A stretch of 64,000 bases of DNA from Pedobacter africanus (lineage in GTDB: Bacteria; Bacteroidota; Bacteroidia; Sphingobacteriales; Sphingobacteriaceae): positions 496,001-560,000 of the forward strand of contig NZ_FWXT01000002.1 of NCBI RefSeq assembly GCF_900176535.1. Reading direction: 5' to 3'. Below the pieces are notes generated by a model. That model had not been told where the DNA came from, searched no databases, and saw only the letters and a program-made list of their open reading frames with translations. A program made the position numbers and the translations under genes. This document shows positions 32,502-43,100 of this stretch, in pieces (the first letter of the stretch is position 1; every line of letters begins with the position of its first letter).

Positions 32502-33542
32502 ATGATACAAACAAAAGGATATGCAGCCCAAAGCCCGGAAACTGATCTGGCTCCCTGGAATTTTGAACGCAGGGATGTTGGTGCGCACGATGTTCAACTG
32601 GAAATATTATACTGTGGCGTTTGCCACTCAGATTTGCACCAGATTAAAAATGACTGGTTCCCAGGTGTCTTCCCGATGGTTCCGGGCCACGAAATTGTAG
32701 GCCGGGTAATAAAGGTAGGTGCACATGTGAAAAATTTCAAGACCGGTGAGCTTGCAGGTGTGGGTTGTATGGTAGACTCCTGCCAGGTTTGCGAAAATTG
32801 TAATGAAGGCCTGGAGCAATATTGCCTGGAAGGAAATACACAAACCTACAATAACCTGGACAGGAGTGGGGTGCCTACCTACGGCGGTTATTCCAACACC
32901 ATCGTGGTGCGCGAGGAATTTGTATTGCACGTATCCGACAAACTCCCACTGGCTGCTACAGCGCCATTGCTTTGTGCTGGCATTACCACTTATTCGCCAT
33001 TAAGGCATTGGAAAGTAGGAAAGGGACACAAACTGGCCGTTTTAGGTCTTGGTGGCCTTGGCCACATGGGTGTTAAATTTGGCGTGGCTTTTGGCGCCGA
33101 AGTAACGGTATTGAGCACATCCCCTTCAAAAGAAGCTGCTGCAAAGGCTTTAGGGGCGCATCATTTTGTAGTGACTTCTGATCCGGCACAACTCAAAGCC
33201 GTAAGGGGTAGTTTCGATTTCATTCTGGATACAGTTTCGGCCGAGCATGACATGAACCTTTACTTGTCGCTGTTGAGAACCAATGGTACGCACATCTGTG
33301 TAGGTGTTCCTTCGGTTCCTTATGCCATTCATCCCTTTGCTTTACTTGGGGGCAGGAAAAGTGTTGCCGGATCGGGTATAGGCGGCATTAAAGAAACTCA
33401 GGAAATGCTCGATTTTTGCGCAGAACATCAGATCGTTTCAGACATAGAACTCATCGACATTAAGGACATTACCGCGGCTTACGACCGTATGTTGAAAGGG
33501 GATGTAAGGTATCGCTTTGTTATTGATATGGCAACCTTATAG
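32502..33542 (+). CDS. Zinc-dependent NAD(P) alcohol dehydrogenase (cinnamyl-type)
   Basis: A 346-residue medium-chain dehydrogenase resembling YahK/AdhC cinnamyl-type enzymes. The catalytic zinc ligands are C40 and the His of the GHE box in CGVCHSDLHQIKNDWF and MVPGHEIVG. The structural zinc lies in VDSCQVCENCNEGLEQYC (four Cys). The Rossmann motif GLGGLGHMGVKF is near residue 184. It is followed by an exported 385-aa protein whose start lies 4 bases after its stop. It probably reduces aldehydes; the physiological substrate is unknown. Confidence 0.9.
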   Translation: MIQTKGYAAQSPETDLAPWNFERRDVGAHDVQLEILYCGVCHSDLHQIKNDWFPGVFPMVPGHEIVGRVIKVGAHVKNFKTGELAGVGCMVDSCQVCENCNEGLEQYCLEGNTQTYNNLDRSGVPTYGGYSNTIVVREEFVLHVSDKLPLAATAPLLCAGITTYSPLRHWKVGKGHKLAVLGLGGLGHMGVKFGVAFGAEVTVLSTSPSKEAAAKALGAHHFVVTSDPAQLKAVRGSFDFILDTVSAEHDMNLYLSLLRTNGTHICVGVPSVPYAIHPFALLGGRKSVAGSGIGGIKETQEMLDFCAEHQIVSDIELIDIKDITAAYDRMLKGDVRYRFVIDMATL

Positions 33543-33546
33543 TAAG

Positions 33547-34704
33547 ATGAAGAAATTAATTTTGCTGCCCCTCTTTTTTACTGTAATGACATGGAATGCC
33601 CTGGCCCAGCAAAAGGCAGAGCTTCCTGTGGGTTTACCTGATTCTATCTATTCCGGAAAACAAGGAGGATTACATGTGCAGGGCGTTGTGGTAGATGAAG
33701 TAAATGGATATGTCTATTTTTCTTTTACCGACAGGCTGGTTAAAATGGATCTTACAGGCAAGCTCATAGGAAGTGTGATTGGCTTTGCAGGGCACCTTGG
33801 CGACCTGGATTTTGATGCGAAGAACGGAAAGATATACGGTTCTCTGGAATATAAAAATGATGCCATCGGTAAAGGGATCAGAAAGGAACTGGGACTAAAA
33901 AATAAAAATGAGACTGGTTTTTATATCGCCATATTTGATGGCTCCCGTATTGTACGCCCCAACATGGACGCAGAAAAGGAAGATTTGCTGCGTACAGTTT
34001 ATTTAGCGGAACCGGTAAAAGATTATGAGGCCAGCGTAACGGCAGGAACAGAAATAAAGCCTCATCGTTTTGCCTGTTCGGGGATAGATGGGGTTGCTTT
34101 TGCCCCTGAAATAGGAGCTGCAAATGGTGGTAAAAAATACCTGTATGTGGCCTACGGTGTTTATGGCGATACTGACAGGGATGACAATGATCATCAGGTC
34201 TTATTAAAATATGATGTTGCCAACTGGGACAAGTATGCACAACATCTATCGCAGGACCAGCTGCACCATTCGGGACCTGCAAAACCCCTTGAAAAATATT
34301 TTGTAAAGACCGGCAGCACACGCTATGGTATCCAGAACCTGGCCTACGATAGCCATACCGGGAATTTTTTCGCTGCAGTATACCGCGGTGCAAAAACACA
34401 ATTTCCGAATTACGATTTGTTTGTAATTGACGGGCACCGGAAACCGGTAAACAGCCAGATCGTATCAGAGAACAAAAAAATAAAAGTTAAAACACTTTCT
34501 TTATTACAGGCAGGACCACAAGATCCAAAAACAGGTATCAGAGGGTGGAATTTTCAATGGGGAGCTACAGGTTTATGCCCTTTGGGTAAGGGGCTGTTTT
34601 ACATCTCGCACAATGAAAAGACCAAAGACAATCAACAACAAACCACTGTTTTTAAATACAGATGGGTAGGAGACACTCACAACTCATTTATAAGAGTAAA
34701 ATAA
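33547..34704 (+). CDS. Exported protein, probable beta-propeller
   Basis: A 385-residue protein with a signal peptide (KKLILLPLFFTVMTWNALAQ) that I do not recognise as a named family. Repeats of the kind DEVNGYVYFSFTDRLVKMDLTG and DFDAKNGKIYGSLEYK resemble blades of a beta-propeller. The start was taken at the ATG at 33547, 4 bases after the dehydrogenase stop, not the earlier in-frame one inside that gene. The next exported gene starts 5 bases after its stop, so the dehydrogenase and two exported proteins are one operon. Confidence 0.7.
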   Translation: MKKLILLPLFFTVMTWNALAQQKAELPVGLPDSIYSGKQGGLHVQGVVVDEVNGYVYFSFTDRLVKMDLTGKLIGSVIGFAGHLGDLDFDAKNGKIYGSLEYKNDAIGKGIRKELGLKNKNETGFYIAIFDGSRIVRPNMDAEKEDLLRTVYLAEPVKDYEASVTAGTEIKPHRFACSGIDGVAFAPEIGAANGGKKYLYVAYGVYGDTDRDDNDHQVLLKYDVANWDKYAQHLSQDQLHHSGPAKPLEKYFVKTGSTRYGIQNLAYDSHTGNFFAAVYRGAKTQFPNYDLFVIDGHRKPVNSQIVSENKKIKVKTLSLLQAGPQDPKTGIRGWNFQWGATGLCPLGKGLFYISHNEKTKDNQQQTTVFKYRWVGDTHNSFIRVK

Positions 34705-34709
34705 ATTTT

Positions 34710-35699
34710 ATGCGGATTAAAATTTCAATAACAGCAGCGCTGTTGTTCCTTGTTATATATAACTCGAATGCCCAGAAACTCGAAGGCGGTATTGATGTTC
34801 ACGCCTTTGCGGACAACCGGGAATATTCCAAGTCAAACCGGTTCTCACAAAGTATACTCGGATTGAGGTTTTCTCCGGAAATAGGTTTGGTACTGGATAG
34901 TGTTCATCACATCAGGGGGGGCTTTAATGCCTTGCACGAATTTGGCTCGCCAAAATTTGTGAATAAGATTGATCCGGTGCTGTATTATAAGTTTGATAAA
35001 AAAGAATGGAATTTTTACATGGGTATGTTTCCAAGGCATAACCTGATTTCCGATTTTCCTCGGGCACTGCTTACAGATACACTTAATTACTACCGGCCAA
35101 ATGTAGAAGGCATGCTGTTAAAGTATGAAAACAGCAACTGGAAACAATTGTTGTTTATTGACTGGACCAGCAGGCAGACTGCTACAGACAGAGAGAATTT
35201 TATTTTCGGGCTTTCAGGCAGCTTTAAAAAGGACCTGTTTTTTATTTCTCACTATGCAATGATGCTGCACAATGCCGGCGCGGCTATTGCTGTTCCAGAC
35301 GATTACGTAGAAGATAATGGTGCCGCTACTCTAAAAGTAGGGGTAGACCTTTCAAAGAGAACATTTCTTGATTCACTGACCATCAATACCGGAGGCCTGA
35401 TGTCTTTTGAGCGTATACGCCGGCTTGGGGGATGGAAAACACCCAAAGGGATGCTGCTGGAGATGCAGATGGAATACCACAGGATTGGGATAACCAACTC
35501 TTTTTATGCAGGTGAGGGCCATAACATTAGATATGGCGATCAGTTTTATACTGCCAAAAGATACAACAGAACCGATTTGAGCTGGCGCCCCAGAATTTAC
35601 AAGGGCATAGAAGGTAAGTTTACCTTGTCCTTCCATTTTCTGGAAGGCGTGATAGACAGCCAGCAAAGCCTGGCTTTACGGTACAATTTTCAGCTCTAA
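34710..35699 (+). CDS. Exported outer-membrane-like protein
   Basis: A 329-residue protein with a signal peptide (ISITAALLFLVIYNSNAQ). The rest alternates hydrophobic and aromatic residues, as in outer-membrane beta strands (LRFSPEIGLVLDSVHH, KFTLSFHFLEGVIDSQQSLALRYNFQL), and the last residue pattern is a typical C-terminal barrel strand. I cannot name it. It starts at the ATG at 34710, 5 bases after the propeller-like gene, and ends the operon. Confidence 0.65.
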   Translation: MRIKISITAALLFLVIYNSNAQKLEGGIDVHAFADNREYSKSNRFSQSILGLRFSPEIGLVLDSVHHIRGGFNALHEFGSPKFVNKIDPVLYYKFDKKEWNFYMGMFPRHNLISDFPRALLTDTLNYYRPNVEGMLLKYENSNWKQLLFIDWTSRQTATDRENFIFGLSGSFKKDLFFISHYAMMLHNAGAAIAVPDDYVEDNGAATLKVGVDLSKRTFLDSLTINTGGLMSFERIRRLGGWKTPKGMLLEMQMEYHRIGITNSFYAGEGHNIRYGDQFYTAKRYNRTDLSWRPRIYKGIEGKFTLSFHFLEGVIDSQQSLALRYNFQL

Positions 35700-35781
35700 T
35701 TACTGGTTCAGTTTACAATTCTTTTTAAACTCTAAGAATAATTTGTAGTTTAGTGTATAGTATACTTTAACGCAATTATTG

Positions 35782-36105
35782 ATGCAGAAAAACATAGTCA
35801 TACACACTAAACTTTCTAATTACGGTGAAATTGTAAGGATACCGGTCTCTTATTCCATCATTAACGAGGATAATAACGAAAATATAAAACTGATCAGCTG
35901 TAAGGTTAATCTTGATGAATATGAAATGCCCGAATGGCTTTCGCCCACAGAATTTACGATCAGGCAGGTTTATAAAGCCGATAGTGGTAAAGGAATAACT
36001 GTGGCGGAATTAGGTAATATTGCCTGCAAGAATATCGATTCTGCTAATTTTATCAGTACTACTCATGAGCACATCAAAATAGCCGAAAAGTTTCCGAAAA
36101 AGTAA
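35782..36105 (+). CDS. Hypothetical protein, 107 aa
   Basis: A soluble protein without a signal peptide, not recognised. It is strand-rich at the start (MQKNIVIHTKLSNYGEIVRIPVSYSIINEDNN) with a helix later (FTIRQVYKADSGKGITVAELG). I used the ATG at 35782, not the TTG one codon earlier. It converges on the 72-aa gene, with only 5 bases between the two stop codons. Confidence 0.55.
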   Translation: MQKNIVIHTKLSNYGEIVRIPVSYSIINEDNNENIKLISCKVNLDEYEMPEWLSPTEFTIRQVYKADSGKGITVAELGNIACKNIDSANFISTTHEHIKIAEKFPKK

Positions 36106-36110
36106 ACAGT

Positions 36111-36329
36111 CTATTGAGCAGCTTCTACCAGTTCTAAAAATCTCTCCAATCGCCAGGCAGCAGGTTGGGAGGTTCTGGCTTCAGGAGCATGCCTCAGGGC
36201 CGTTAGCTGTGTAGCTATAAACCGCTCTATATCTATGATAGTCGTACCTGGATAAAGTTCAAAAGGAGCTTCAGGTAATTGTAAGCCATGGAGCCTGTTG
36301 GCCAGATCTTCTACTTGTTCAGGTGTCAT
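36111..36329 (-). CDS. Small DUF6965-like protein, 72 aa
   Basis: A 72-residue protein resembling the small Bacteroidetes DUF6965 family: LPEAPFELYPGTTIIDIERFIATQLTALR followed by a short C-terminal helix AWRLERFLELVEAAQ. It lies 25 bases after the MocR gene on the same strand and may be co-transcribed. The role is unknown. The resemblance to the family is from memory and should be treated as moderate. Confidence 0.5.
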   Translation of the reverse strand: MTPEQVEDLANRLHGLQLPEAPFELYPGTTIIDIERFIATQLTALRHAPEARTSQPAAWRLERFLELVEAAQ

Positions 36330-36354
36330 GGCGCAAAGGTACTAACAAATTATT

Positions 36355-37770
36355 TTATACAAAAAGCTTAACCATACTGCCTAAACGTTTTAAATGAAAA
36401 TCCAATTCATTGTCCCATTTTAAAGCAAAATTTAAACGCAGGCAATTGTGAAACTGGTCGTGCTGTGTAAACATCCTGCCCGGTGCAAAGCTTATTTTCT
36501 GTGCTATTGCCAGGTCGAATAGTTTCGCCGTGTCTATTTTCTTTTCCAATTCCAGCCACAATACAAAACCGCCCTGGGGCTGCGTGATTTTGGTGTTTTC
36601 AGGAAAATAGTCTTCAATTGCCCTCTGGTATTGCAGGCAGTTGGTATACAGCTTTTGCCTTAGGGTGCGCAGGTGATGATCGTAGCGCCCGTACTCCATA
36701 AAGTCGGCAATCACCTCCTGGTATAGTGGCGGCGTTGATATTGTGTGCAACAATTTTTGCCTGATGATTTTGTCTTTATACCTGCCCGGTGCTACCCAGC
36801 CCACACGATAACCAGGGGCCAATGATTTGGAGAATGAACCGCACCACATCACGATACCCGCTTCGTCATATAATTTACAGGGAGCTGGACGTTTTTTACC
36901 AAAAAAGATATCTCCATACAGATCGTCCTCGATCAGTGGGATAGTGTAATTGGTAAGCATTTTTACCACTTCCTTTTTATGCTCATCCGGCATGCAGCTG
37001 CCAAGAGGGTTGTTAAAGTTGCTGATCAGGCAGCAGGCCTTAATACGGGGCAGAACTTTTTTTAATGCGTCAATTTCTATTCCCGTTACCGGGTTAGTTG
37101 GAAGCTCAATAATTTTGAGGCCCAGTTCTGTCGCTATTTGCAGTATCCCAAAGTAAACCGGGCTTTCCAGTGCAATGGTATCGCCAGGCTTGGTTACTGC
37201 AATAAAACAATTATAGATTGCATTCATGGCTCCGGAAGTTGTGACGATGTCCTGCTCGCCGAGTTTACCTCCCCAGGTAAACGACCATCTTGAAATATTT
37301 CTTCTGAGGTTGAGGTTCCCTTGTATAGGTTCATAACCCGTTCCGCTGTCGTCCATACTATGGATAACTTTAAGTACCCCTTTATTCAGCTTGGGGATAG
37401 GTAACAGGCTCTGGTCTGGAACACCTAGTGAAAACTGGGTAATGGTCTTGTCCTTCATGGTATCGAAAACCCTGATGATAAGGTCTTCGGGATGATTTCC
37501 CTTGTCTTTCAAAACTGGCTTACTGGTCTCCGGCAGCAAAAGCCTTCTTCCTGTAGACTTACTGACATAATATCCGGATTTAGGCCTGGATTCAATCAGC
37601 GATTTACCTTCCAGTTCCAGGAATGCCTGCTTTACGGTATTCAGGCTTACATCGTATATTTTTTGTACAGTGCGGATAGAAGGAAGCTTATCCCCGGTTT
37701 TAAGGGTTTGTGCGACAATTTGCTGCTCCACCGCGCTTGCAATTTTCCGGTACAGTATTTCTTTTGCCAT
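36355..37770 (-). CDS. MocR-type GntR regulator with aminotransferase domain
   Basis: A 471-residue protein with an N-terminal GntR winged helix (residues 1-70: LYRKIASAVEQQIVAQ, TVQKIYDVSLNTVKQAFLELEGKSLIES) fused to a PLP-dependent class I/II aminotransferase-like domain. The lysine that binds PLP lies in MWCGSFSKSLAPGYRVGWV near residue 312. MocR regulators use PLP as effector, often controlling vitamin B6 or amino acid genes. The preceding gene in the operon (37797-38177) is a short GNAT-like protein; the regulated targets cannot be inferred from sequence here. Confidence 0.85.
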   Translation of the reverse strand: MAKEILYRKIASAVEQQIVAQTLKTGDKLPSIRTVQKIYDVSLNTVKQAFLELEGKSLIESRPKSGYYVSKSTGRRLLLPETSKPVLKDKGNHPEDLIIRVFDTMKDKTITQFSLGVPDQSLLPIPKLNKGVLKVIHSMDDSGTGYEPIQGNLNLRRNISRWSFTWGGKLGEQDIVTTSGAMNAIYNCFIAVTKPGDTIALESPVYFGILQIATELGLKIIELPTNPVTGIEIDALKKVLPRIKACCLISNFNNPLGSCMPDEHKKEVVKMLTNYTIPLIEDDLYGDIFFGKKRPAPCKLYDEAGIVMWCGSFSKSLAPGYRVGWVAPGRYKDKIIRQKLLHTISTPPLYQEVIADFMEYGRYDHHLRTLRQKLYTNCLQYQRAIEDYFPENTKITQPQGGFVLWLELEKKIDTAKLFDLAIAQKISFAPGRMFTQHDQFHNCLRLNFALKWDNELDFHLKRLGSMVKLFV

Positions 37771-37796
37771 GCTCAGCTGATTCTAATTAAATGTAA

Positions 37797-38177
37797 TTAG
37801 CTGCAGTGATTAAGCCAGTCTACCAGCTTTTTGACTGCGTTTTTTAGTGGTTGGGTTGCCGATACAGTACCAGCTGCCGGTCCCCAGATACGCGTAAAGC
37901 GGTTTACTGTAAAGTCATTCAGGTCTTCACCAAGGCAACAGGTTTCAACGCAGCTGTCCATATTGATCCTGAAAGTGAGTTGTCCGTTGCTATTGATGTT
38001 TACAAACGAACAGGCGATGATACGTCCATTCTGCTCTGCCAGGCCAATGGGTAAGCCGAAATCGGCAGTCAGTTCGTCGGCTGAGCCATTTAAATAAAGA
38101 TTCATAACCGCTGTCAGATCAGATAAGTATACCTCACGAACTTTGATTCCTGTGTTTTTTATTGCTGTTGTTTCCAT
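37797..38177 (-). CDS. Hypothetical protein with GNAT-like N-terminus, 126 aa
   Basis: A 126-residue protein I do not firmly recognise. The start (IKVREVYLSDLTAVMNLYLNG followed by GLAEQNGRIIACSFVNI) resembles the first half of a GNAT fold, but the acetyl-CoA motif is missing, so it is probably inactive or a different fold. The last part has DDLNDFTVNRF-like polar residues and a terminal helix LKNAVKKLVDWLNH. It is the first gene of a minus-strand unit with MocR and the 72-aa protein; spacings are 26 and 25 bases. Confidence 0.55.
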   Translation of the reverse strand: METTAIKNTGIKVREVYLSDLTAVMNLYLNGSADELTADFGLPIGLAEQNGRIIACSFVNINSNGQLTFRINMDSCVETCCLGEDLNDFTVNRFTRIWGPAAGTVSATQPLKNAVKKLVDWLNHCS

Positions 38178-38414
38178 ATCTAAAGACTTTATGCCACAAA
38201 ATTAGACAGCCTTATGTGTAGTATACAGATACAAAAACGTTATTTTTTATGGGTACAGTTGGCTTTGCAGGCAGTTTCCTGTTTTATTTTCTTTTATTTA
38301 TTTTAATTTAATTACAAAAAGTATAAATTACATCAACCAAACACCATACCCAATTGATAAGCTAAGCCAATATTCCTTAACAAAAACTTAACCCAGCGCA
38401 AATACTTGAATATC

Positions 38415-38422
38415 TAGTTTTG
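38415..38422 (+). promoter_or_regulatory. -7 element of the ECF sigma gene
   Basis: TAGTTTTG matches TAnnTTTG and lies 23 bases before the ATG at 38445. No convincing TTTG is seen 19 bases upstream. The same octamer precedes the condensin operon. Confidence 0.4.
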
Positions 38423-38444
38423 CGGAGTATAACAATCCAGTTCA

Positions 38445-39026
38445 ATGAGTACCACACCTTCTGATGTAATTTGCGGACAAGCTGATCATTTTACAAGCAT
38501 TTTTAACGCCTACTGGAAAAAGCTGTATGCAATTGCCTACAGACGCTTACGGGATGAAGACCTTGCAAAAGATATTGTGCAGGATGTGTTTGTTTATTTC
38601 TGGAAGGAAAGGCACAAAATTGAAATAAATGGTTCTTTGGAAGCCTATTTAAGAAGGTCAGTTCAATATCAGATCATCGCCCATTTTAGAAAACATACCA
38701 TTCATTCCAGGGCCCTGGGCTTTTTGCTGGAGAAGATGAACGAAGTGGAAATCAATATCCGCGATATTTTAACGGAACAGGATTTTGCCAATACCGTTAA
38801 TTCAGAGGTTAAAGAGATGCCCCAAACCATGAAGGAAATCTTCAACCTGCGCTTTAAAGATCATTCTGTACAGGAAATTTCCGAAAACCTGGGGCTGGCC
38901 GAAAAAACGGTCAGAAATAACATTTCTATGGGTCTGGTCCGCATCAGGAAAGCCATTTCCAGGGATTTTCCGGAAGACTTTTCTGCAATCTGCCTTGCGC
39001 TTTACCTCATGCTGGGGGCAAAATAG
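38445..39026 (+). CDS. ECF RNA polymerase sigma factor (FecI-like)
   Basis: A 193-residue ECF sigma. Region 2 is AYRRLRDEDLAKDIVQDVFVYFWKER near residue 30, and region 4 is EMPQTMKEIFNLRFKDHSVQEISENLGLAEKTVRNNISMGL, a helix-turn-helix. It starts an operon with FecR-type anti-sigma, SusC and SusD, a trans-envelope signalling cascade that induces the uptake genes when substrate binds the TonB receptor. The partner FecR follows 97 bases later. Confidence 0.92.
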   Translation: MSTTPSDVICGQADHFTSIFNAYWKKLYAIAYRRLRDEDLAKDIVQDVFVYFWKERHKIEINGSLEAYLRRSVQYQIIAHFRKHTIHSRALGFLLEKMNEVEINIRDILTEQDFANTVNSEVKEMPQTMKEIFNLRFKDHSVQEISENLGLAEKTVRNNISMGLVRIRKAISRDFPEDFSAICLALYLMLGAK

Positions 39027-39123
39027 CCCGGCGCTATTTTTTTATTTTTTTTCGGGACAAACAAAGCAGCAGTTCTACTCTATATGTAAAAGGGGAAATA
39101 TATCCCAAAACTGCGATATAGAA

Positions 39124-40095
39124 ATGAAGGCAAGCCAATTTAAAAAACTGCTTACTGCTTATTTGAAGAATAAGCTAAACAAGACAGACAAAAACCTAGT
39201 CCAGAATTGGTACGATGCTTTTGGCGAATCGGAAGCAGGAGTACCAGGCTTAGGAAACCAGCGTGAAGAACAGCTGCTGAGGGATGATTTACTGAACCGT
39301 ATACAAGTTCAGTTGAACCAGCCGGAAAAGCCTGTATACCGGTTAATCTCCTTCAGAAATATTGCTGCCTCAATTGTGCTGGTTGCCGGAGCCGGGTTTG
39401 CCACCTGGTTTTTTATAGCCAAATCAGCTCAGGAGCCTAAAACAGCTGTAAATCAATTTCAGGTCATCACCACAATTTCAGGACAAATGAAAAAACTGAT
39501 CCTTCCAGATAGTTCGGTTGTGCATTTGAATGCCAATTCGAGAATCAGGGTTCCGCATCGTTTTTCACTAAAAGACAGACAGTTTTATCTGGAAGAAGGT
39601 GAAGCCTTTTTTGAGGTCACAAAAGACAAAACCAGGCCTTTTATTATCCATAGCGGACAGCTGAATGTGAGGGTGCTGGGTACTTCATTTAATGTCCGTT
39701 CTTACAGGCGGCTTTCAGATATAAAAGTAGCGGTTACAACTGGCAAAGTACGTGTTAGTGGCAACGGATTGATTTACGGAACATTAATTCCCGGCCAGCA
39801 GCTTACTTACCATAAGGCGAACAAGGCGGTACAGCTCTCGGAAGTCCGCCCCTCAGATAACCAGGCCTGGATTAATGGAAAGGTTTATCTGGAAAAGGCA
39901 GGATTTGAAGAACTCGCTTTAACCATGAATAACATGTATGGGGTAAGTTTAAAAAATGAAACCGTCAATAAGGTAAAATATCAATACAATTTAACGCTAC
40001 GGTCGGATCGTTCTCTTGAGGAAACCATGAGGCTGATCTGCGCCATCAATGGTCATCATTACAAGAAATCAGGTAAGGAAATACTGATCTATTGA
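39124..40095 (+). CDS. FecR-family anti-sigma factor
   Basis: A 323-residue protein with one membrane helix (IAASIVLVAGAGFATWFFIA, about residues 81-100). The N-terminal cytoplasmic part starts MKASQFKKLLTAYLKNKLNKTDK, and the periplasmic FecR domain (TTISGQMKKLILPDSSVVHLNANS, EGEAFFEVTKDKTRPFIIHSG) is followed by a C-terminal secretin/TonB-short-like region. The ATG at 39124 follows the sigma stop by 97 bases, so the frame's earlier start is not used. It holds the ECF sigma inactive and transmits a signal from the SusC receptor's STN domain. Confidence 0.9.
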   Translation: MKASQFKKLLTAYLKNKLNKTDKNLVQNWYDAFGESEAGVPGLGNQREEQLLRDDLLNRIQVQLNQPEKPVYRLISFRNIAASIVLVAGAGFATWFFIAKSAQEPKTAVNQFQVITTISGQMKKLILPDSSVVHLNANSRIRVPHRFSLKDRQFYLEEGEAFFEVTKDKTRPFIIHSGQLNVRVLGTSFNVRSYRRLSDIKVAVTTGKVRVSGNGLIYGTLIPGQQLTYHKANKAVQLSEVRPSDNQAWINGKVYLEKAGFEELALTMNNMYGVSLKNETVNKVKYQYNLTLRSDRSLEETMRLICAINGHHYKKSGKEILIY

Positions 40096-40143
40096 GCCGC
40101 CAACAATTCAAACGTTAACAAGTTTTAAACCAATCTTACACAT

Positions 40144-43100
40144 ATGAAACAAAACTTACTGCAAATGCAGAAGGCAATGCGTATTACATTATTAATATTT
40201 GCACTTGTGTTTTCGGCCTCACAACTGCTGTTTGCAGTCAACGGCCGGGCGCAGGTTCTTGAACAGCGATTAAACATTTCAATAGACAAAGGAAACCTGT
40301 ATCAGGCAGTCAAAAAGCTGGAAAAAGCAGGGAAAATAGAATTTGCATTTGACAATGCAGTCCTGAGCCTGGAGAAGTTCAATGTAGCCCCCCTGGCATT
40401 TAAACAAACACGCCTGGCTGACATACTGGAGAAACTGTTTGCCGGAACAAACATCGCTTTTAAAGCCGAGGGTGGCTCCAGCATCCGCTTTTTTAAAAAG
40501 CAGAAACCGGGAAAAATCAGTGGAAAAGTGACTGACGATAAGGGTGAAAGCCTTCCAGGAGTGGGGATCAGGGTGCCGGAACTGAACCGTAGCTTTACCA
40601 CCGATTCGGCAGGCAATTATTCGATAACAGCGGCACCCGGACGATATACGGTCGAAGTCAGCTATATTTCCTTTAAAACACAACGTTTTACCAATGTCCA
40701 GGTTCAGGAGTCGGTAACCACCACGCTAAATGTAGTCATGATTGCACAGGCCGGCAACCTTGATGAGGTAGTGGTAATTGGCTATGGAACAGTTAAAAAA
40801 AGTGACCTTACCGGGGCCGTTACTGTATTGAAGATGAAGGATATAGAAAATGTACCTGTAGTAAGGGTAGATCAGATGCTGCAGGGGCGCATAGCAGGAG
40901 CAGAGATTGTAAGCACAAGCGGTGAACCCGGCGCCGGAACCTCCATACGCATCAGGGGTACACGTTCCATATCGGCTACAAACGAACCGCTGTATGTTGT
41001 TGATGGTGTATTGGACGCGGTGAGCAGTCTGAACGATCTGAACCCTGGTGACATCGAATCTATCCAAGTGCTTAAAGATGCTTCATCTACAGCTATCTAT
41101 GGATCGAGAGGAAGCAATGGTGTAATTTTAATCACCACCAAAACCGGTGGTACTGATGGAAAAACCAATTTCACCTTCCGTTCAGATCTGGGGCAGTCTG
41201 TTTTGCCCCGATTTCTCGACCTGATGAATGCCAGGGAATTTGCTGAATTGCAAAACGATCGCTTTTACTTCAGCAGTACCGCAAATCAAAGCAAACCCCT
41301 CGAAGAATACCCTTATAAAAACCCGGCTGCTCTGGGCGAGGGTACCAATTGGACCAAAGAAATTACAAGGACTGCACCTTATCAGAACCATACTTTCTCA
41401 ATGGCCGGAGGCGATAAATCTACCAATTACTACTTCTCTGCCAATTATAACGATACCGAGGGGATCATTCTGAGCAGTGGTATGAAACGCATACAGTCCC
41501 GTCTTAATCTGGATAAAACTTTTAATAAATTCGTTAAGTCGGGCCTGAGGCTAAACTACTCCTACATCAACCAGGATGTAAACAAAGTAGATGTGGGAAC
41601 GAGCACACTCTGGTACCGCTCAACCGTGTTTCTGGCACCAACCATCGCTGCCTATAAGCCCGATGGTACTTTAAACGATTTCAATACGCAATGGTATACC
41701 GGAACTTTATTCGATTCCCCGCTTGCCAATTCCCTGCTGCAAAAGAAAGATCAGGTGAAGAAAACACTGTCAGCTATGCTTTATGTGGAGGTAAGCCCCC
41801 TGAAATCGCTTAAATTAAAAAGTTCGGTATCATTTTACGATTACAACAGGTTCGATGATACCTTTTATCCATCTACATTGCCCACAAGGATGAGCAAGAA
41901 TACCGGAGCTTATGGTTACAAAAGAGGGTTTAAGGACAACAACATCCTGAATGAAAACACAATCAGTTACAAAAAGGTATGGAATAAACGCCACAACCTG
42001 GACGCCGTATATGGCATTACATTTCAGACCTTCTGGACAACCGATCTGTATGCCAGCGGCGATGGTTATTTTATAGATGACATTGAAACGAATGATCTGG
42101 CAGCAGCGCCAACCAAAGAAACCCTGAATGCGGGGTCGAGCCTGGAGCGCCAGAACAAGATTTCCAATCTGGCCAGGGTAAACTACAATTACAATGGTAA
42201 ATATTACCTAACCCTTACGGCCAGGGCAGATGCAGCTTCAAACTTTGCTACAGATCATAAATGGGGTTATTTTCCATCAGCTGCTATAAAATGGAATGTG
42301 CTCAAAGAAGATTTTATGAAACCTTTAAAAGGTTTCAGTGAGCTGGCGCTCCGGCTGAGCGGAGGGGTTTCCGGTAACGATGCCATTTCCAAATATCAAT
42401 CTCTGGCGCGCATGTCCTCAAATGCCAATGGGTATATATTCGGCGGAGTTACACCAGTGGCCTATTACCCAACACGCATCACCAATGAGGGCCTGACCTG
42501 GGAGAAGACAACTTCCTATAATGCAGGCCTGGATGTCGCCATTTTAAAGAACCGCCTGGCCTTCACCCTCGACGCTTATACCAGCAACACTACCGATCTG
42601 TTGCTTACCGTGCAATTGCCTACGCATGTAGGCTACACCAGCAGGCTAACCAATATCGGCAAAACGTCCAACAAGGGACTCGAATTGGCCATAGATGCTA
42701 AAAACATTACCCGTAAAAATTTTAGCTGGTCTACAACGATAACATTTGCACACAACAAACAGATGGTTGAAGATATTGGGGGGCTGGATAAAATATCGGC
42801 CTATAATAATGGCTTTGGTGCCCAATATATGATGTACGGATATGTAAAAGGTAAACCTCTAAATGCACTATGGGGAATGCAGTATGCGGGTGTATGGAAA
42901 TCGCAGGCAGAAATAACCCAAAACCTTACTGATAAAAAATACGCATCCTCGGCTGTCAATTTTTATCAACCTGGCCGCCAGCGTTATATAGACCAAAACA
43001 ACGATGGAATACTGGACAATAGCGACCTGGTTTACCTGGGAAATGCAGATCCAAAACTTTATGGGGGAATCCAGAACAATTTTAATATATATGGTTTTAA

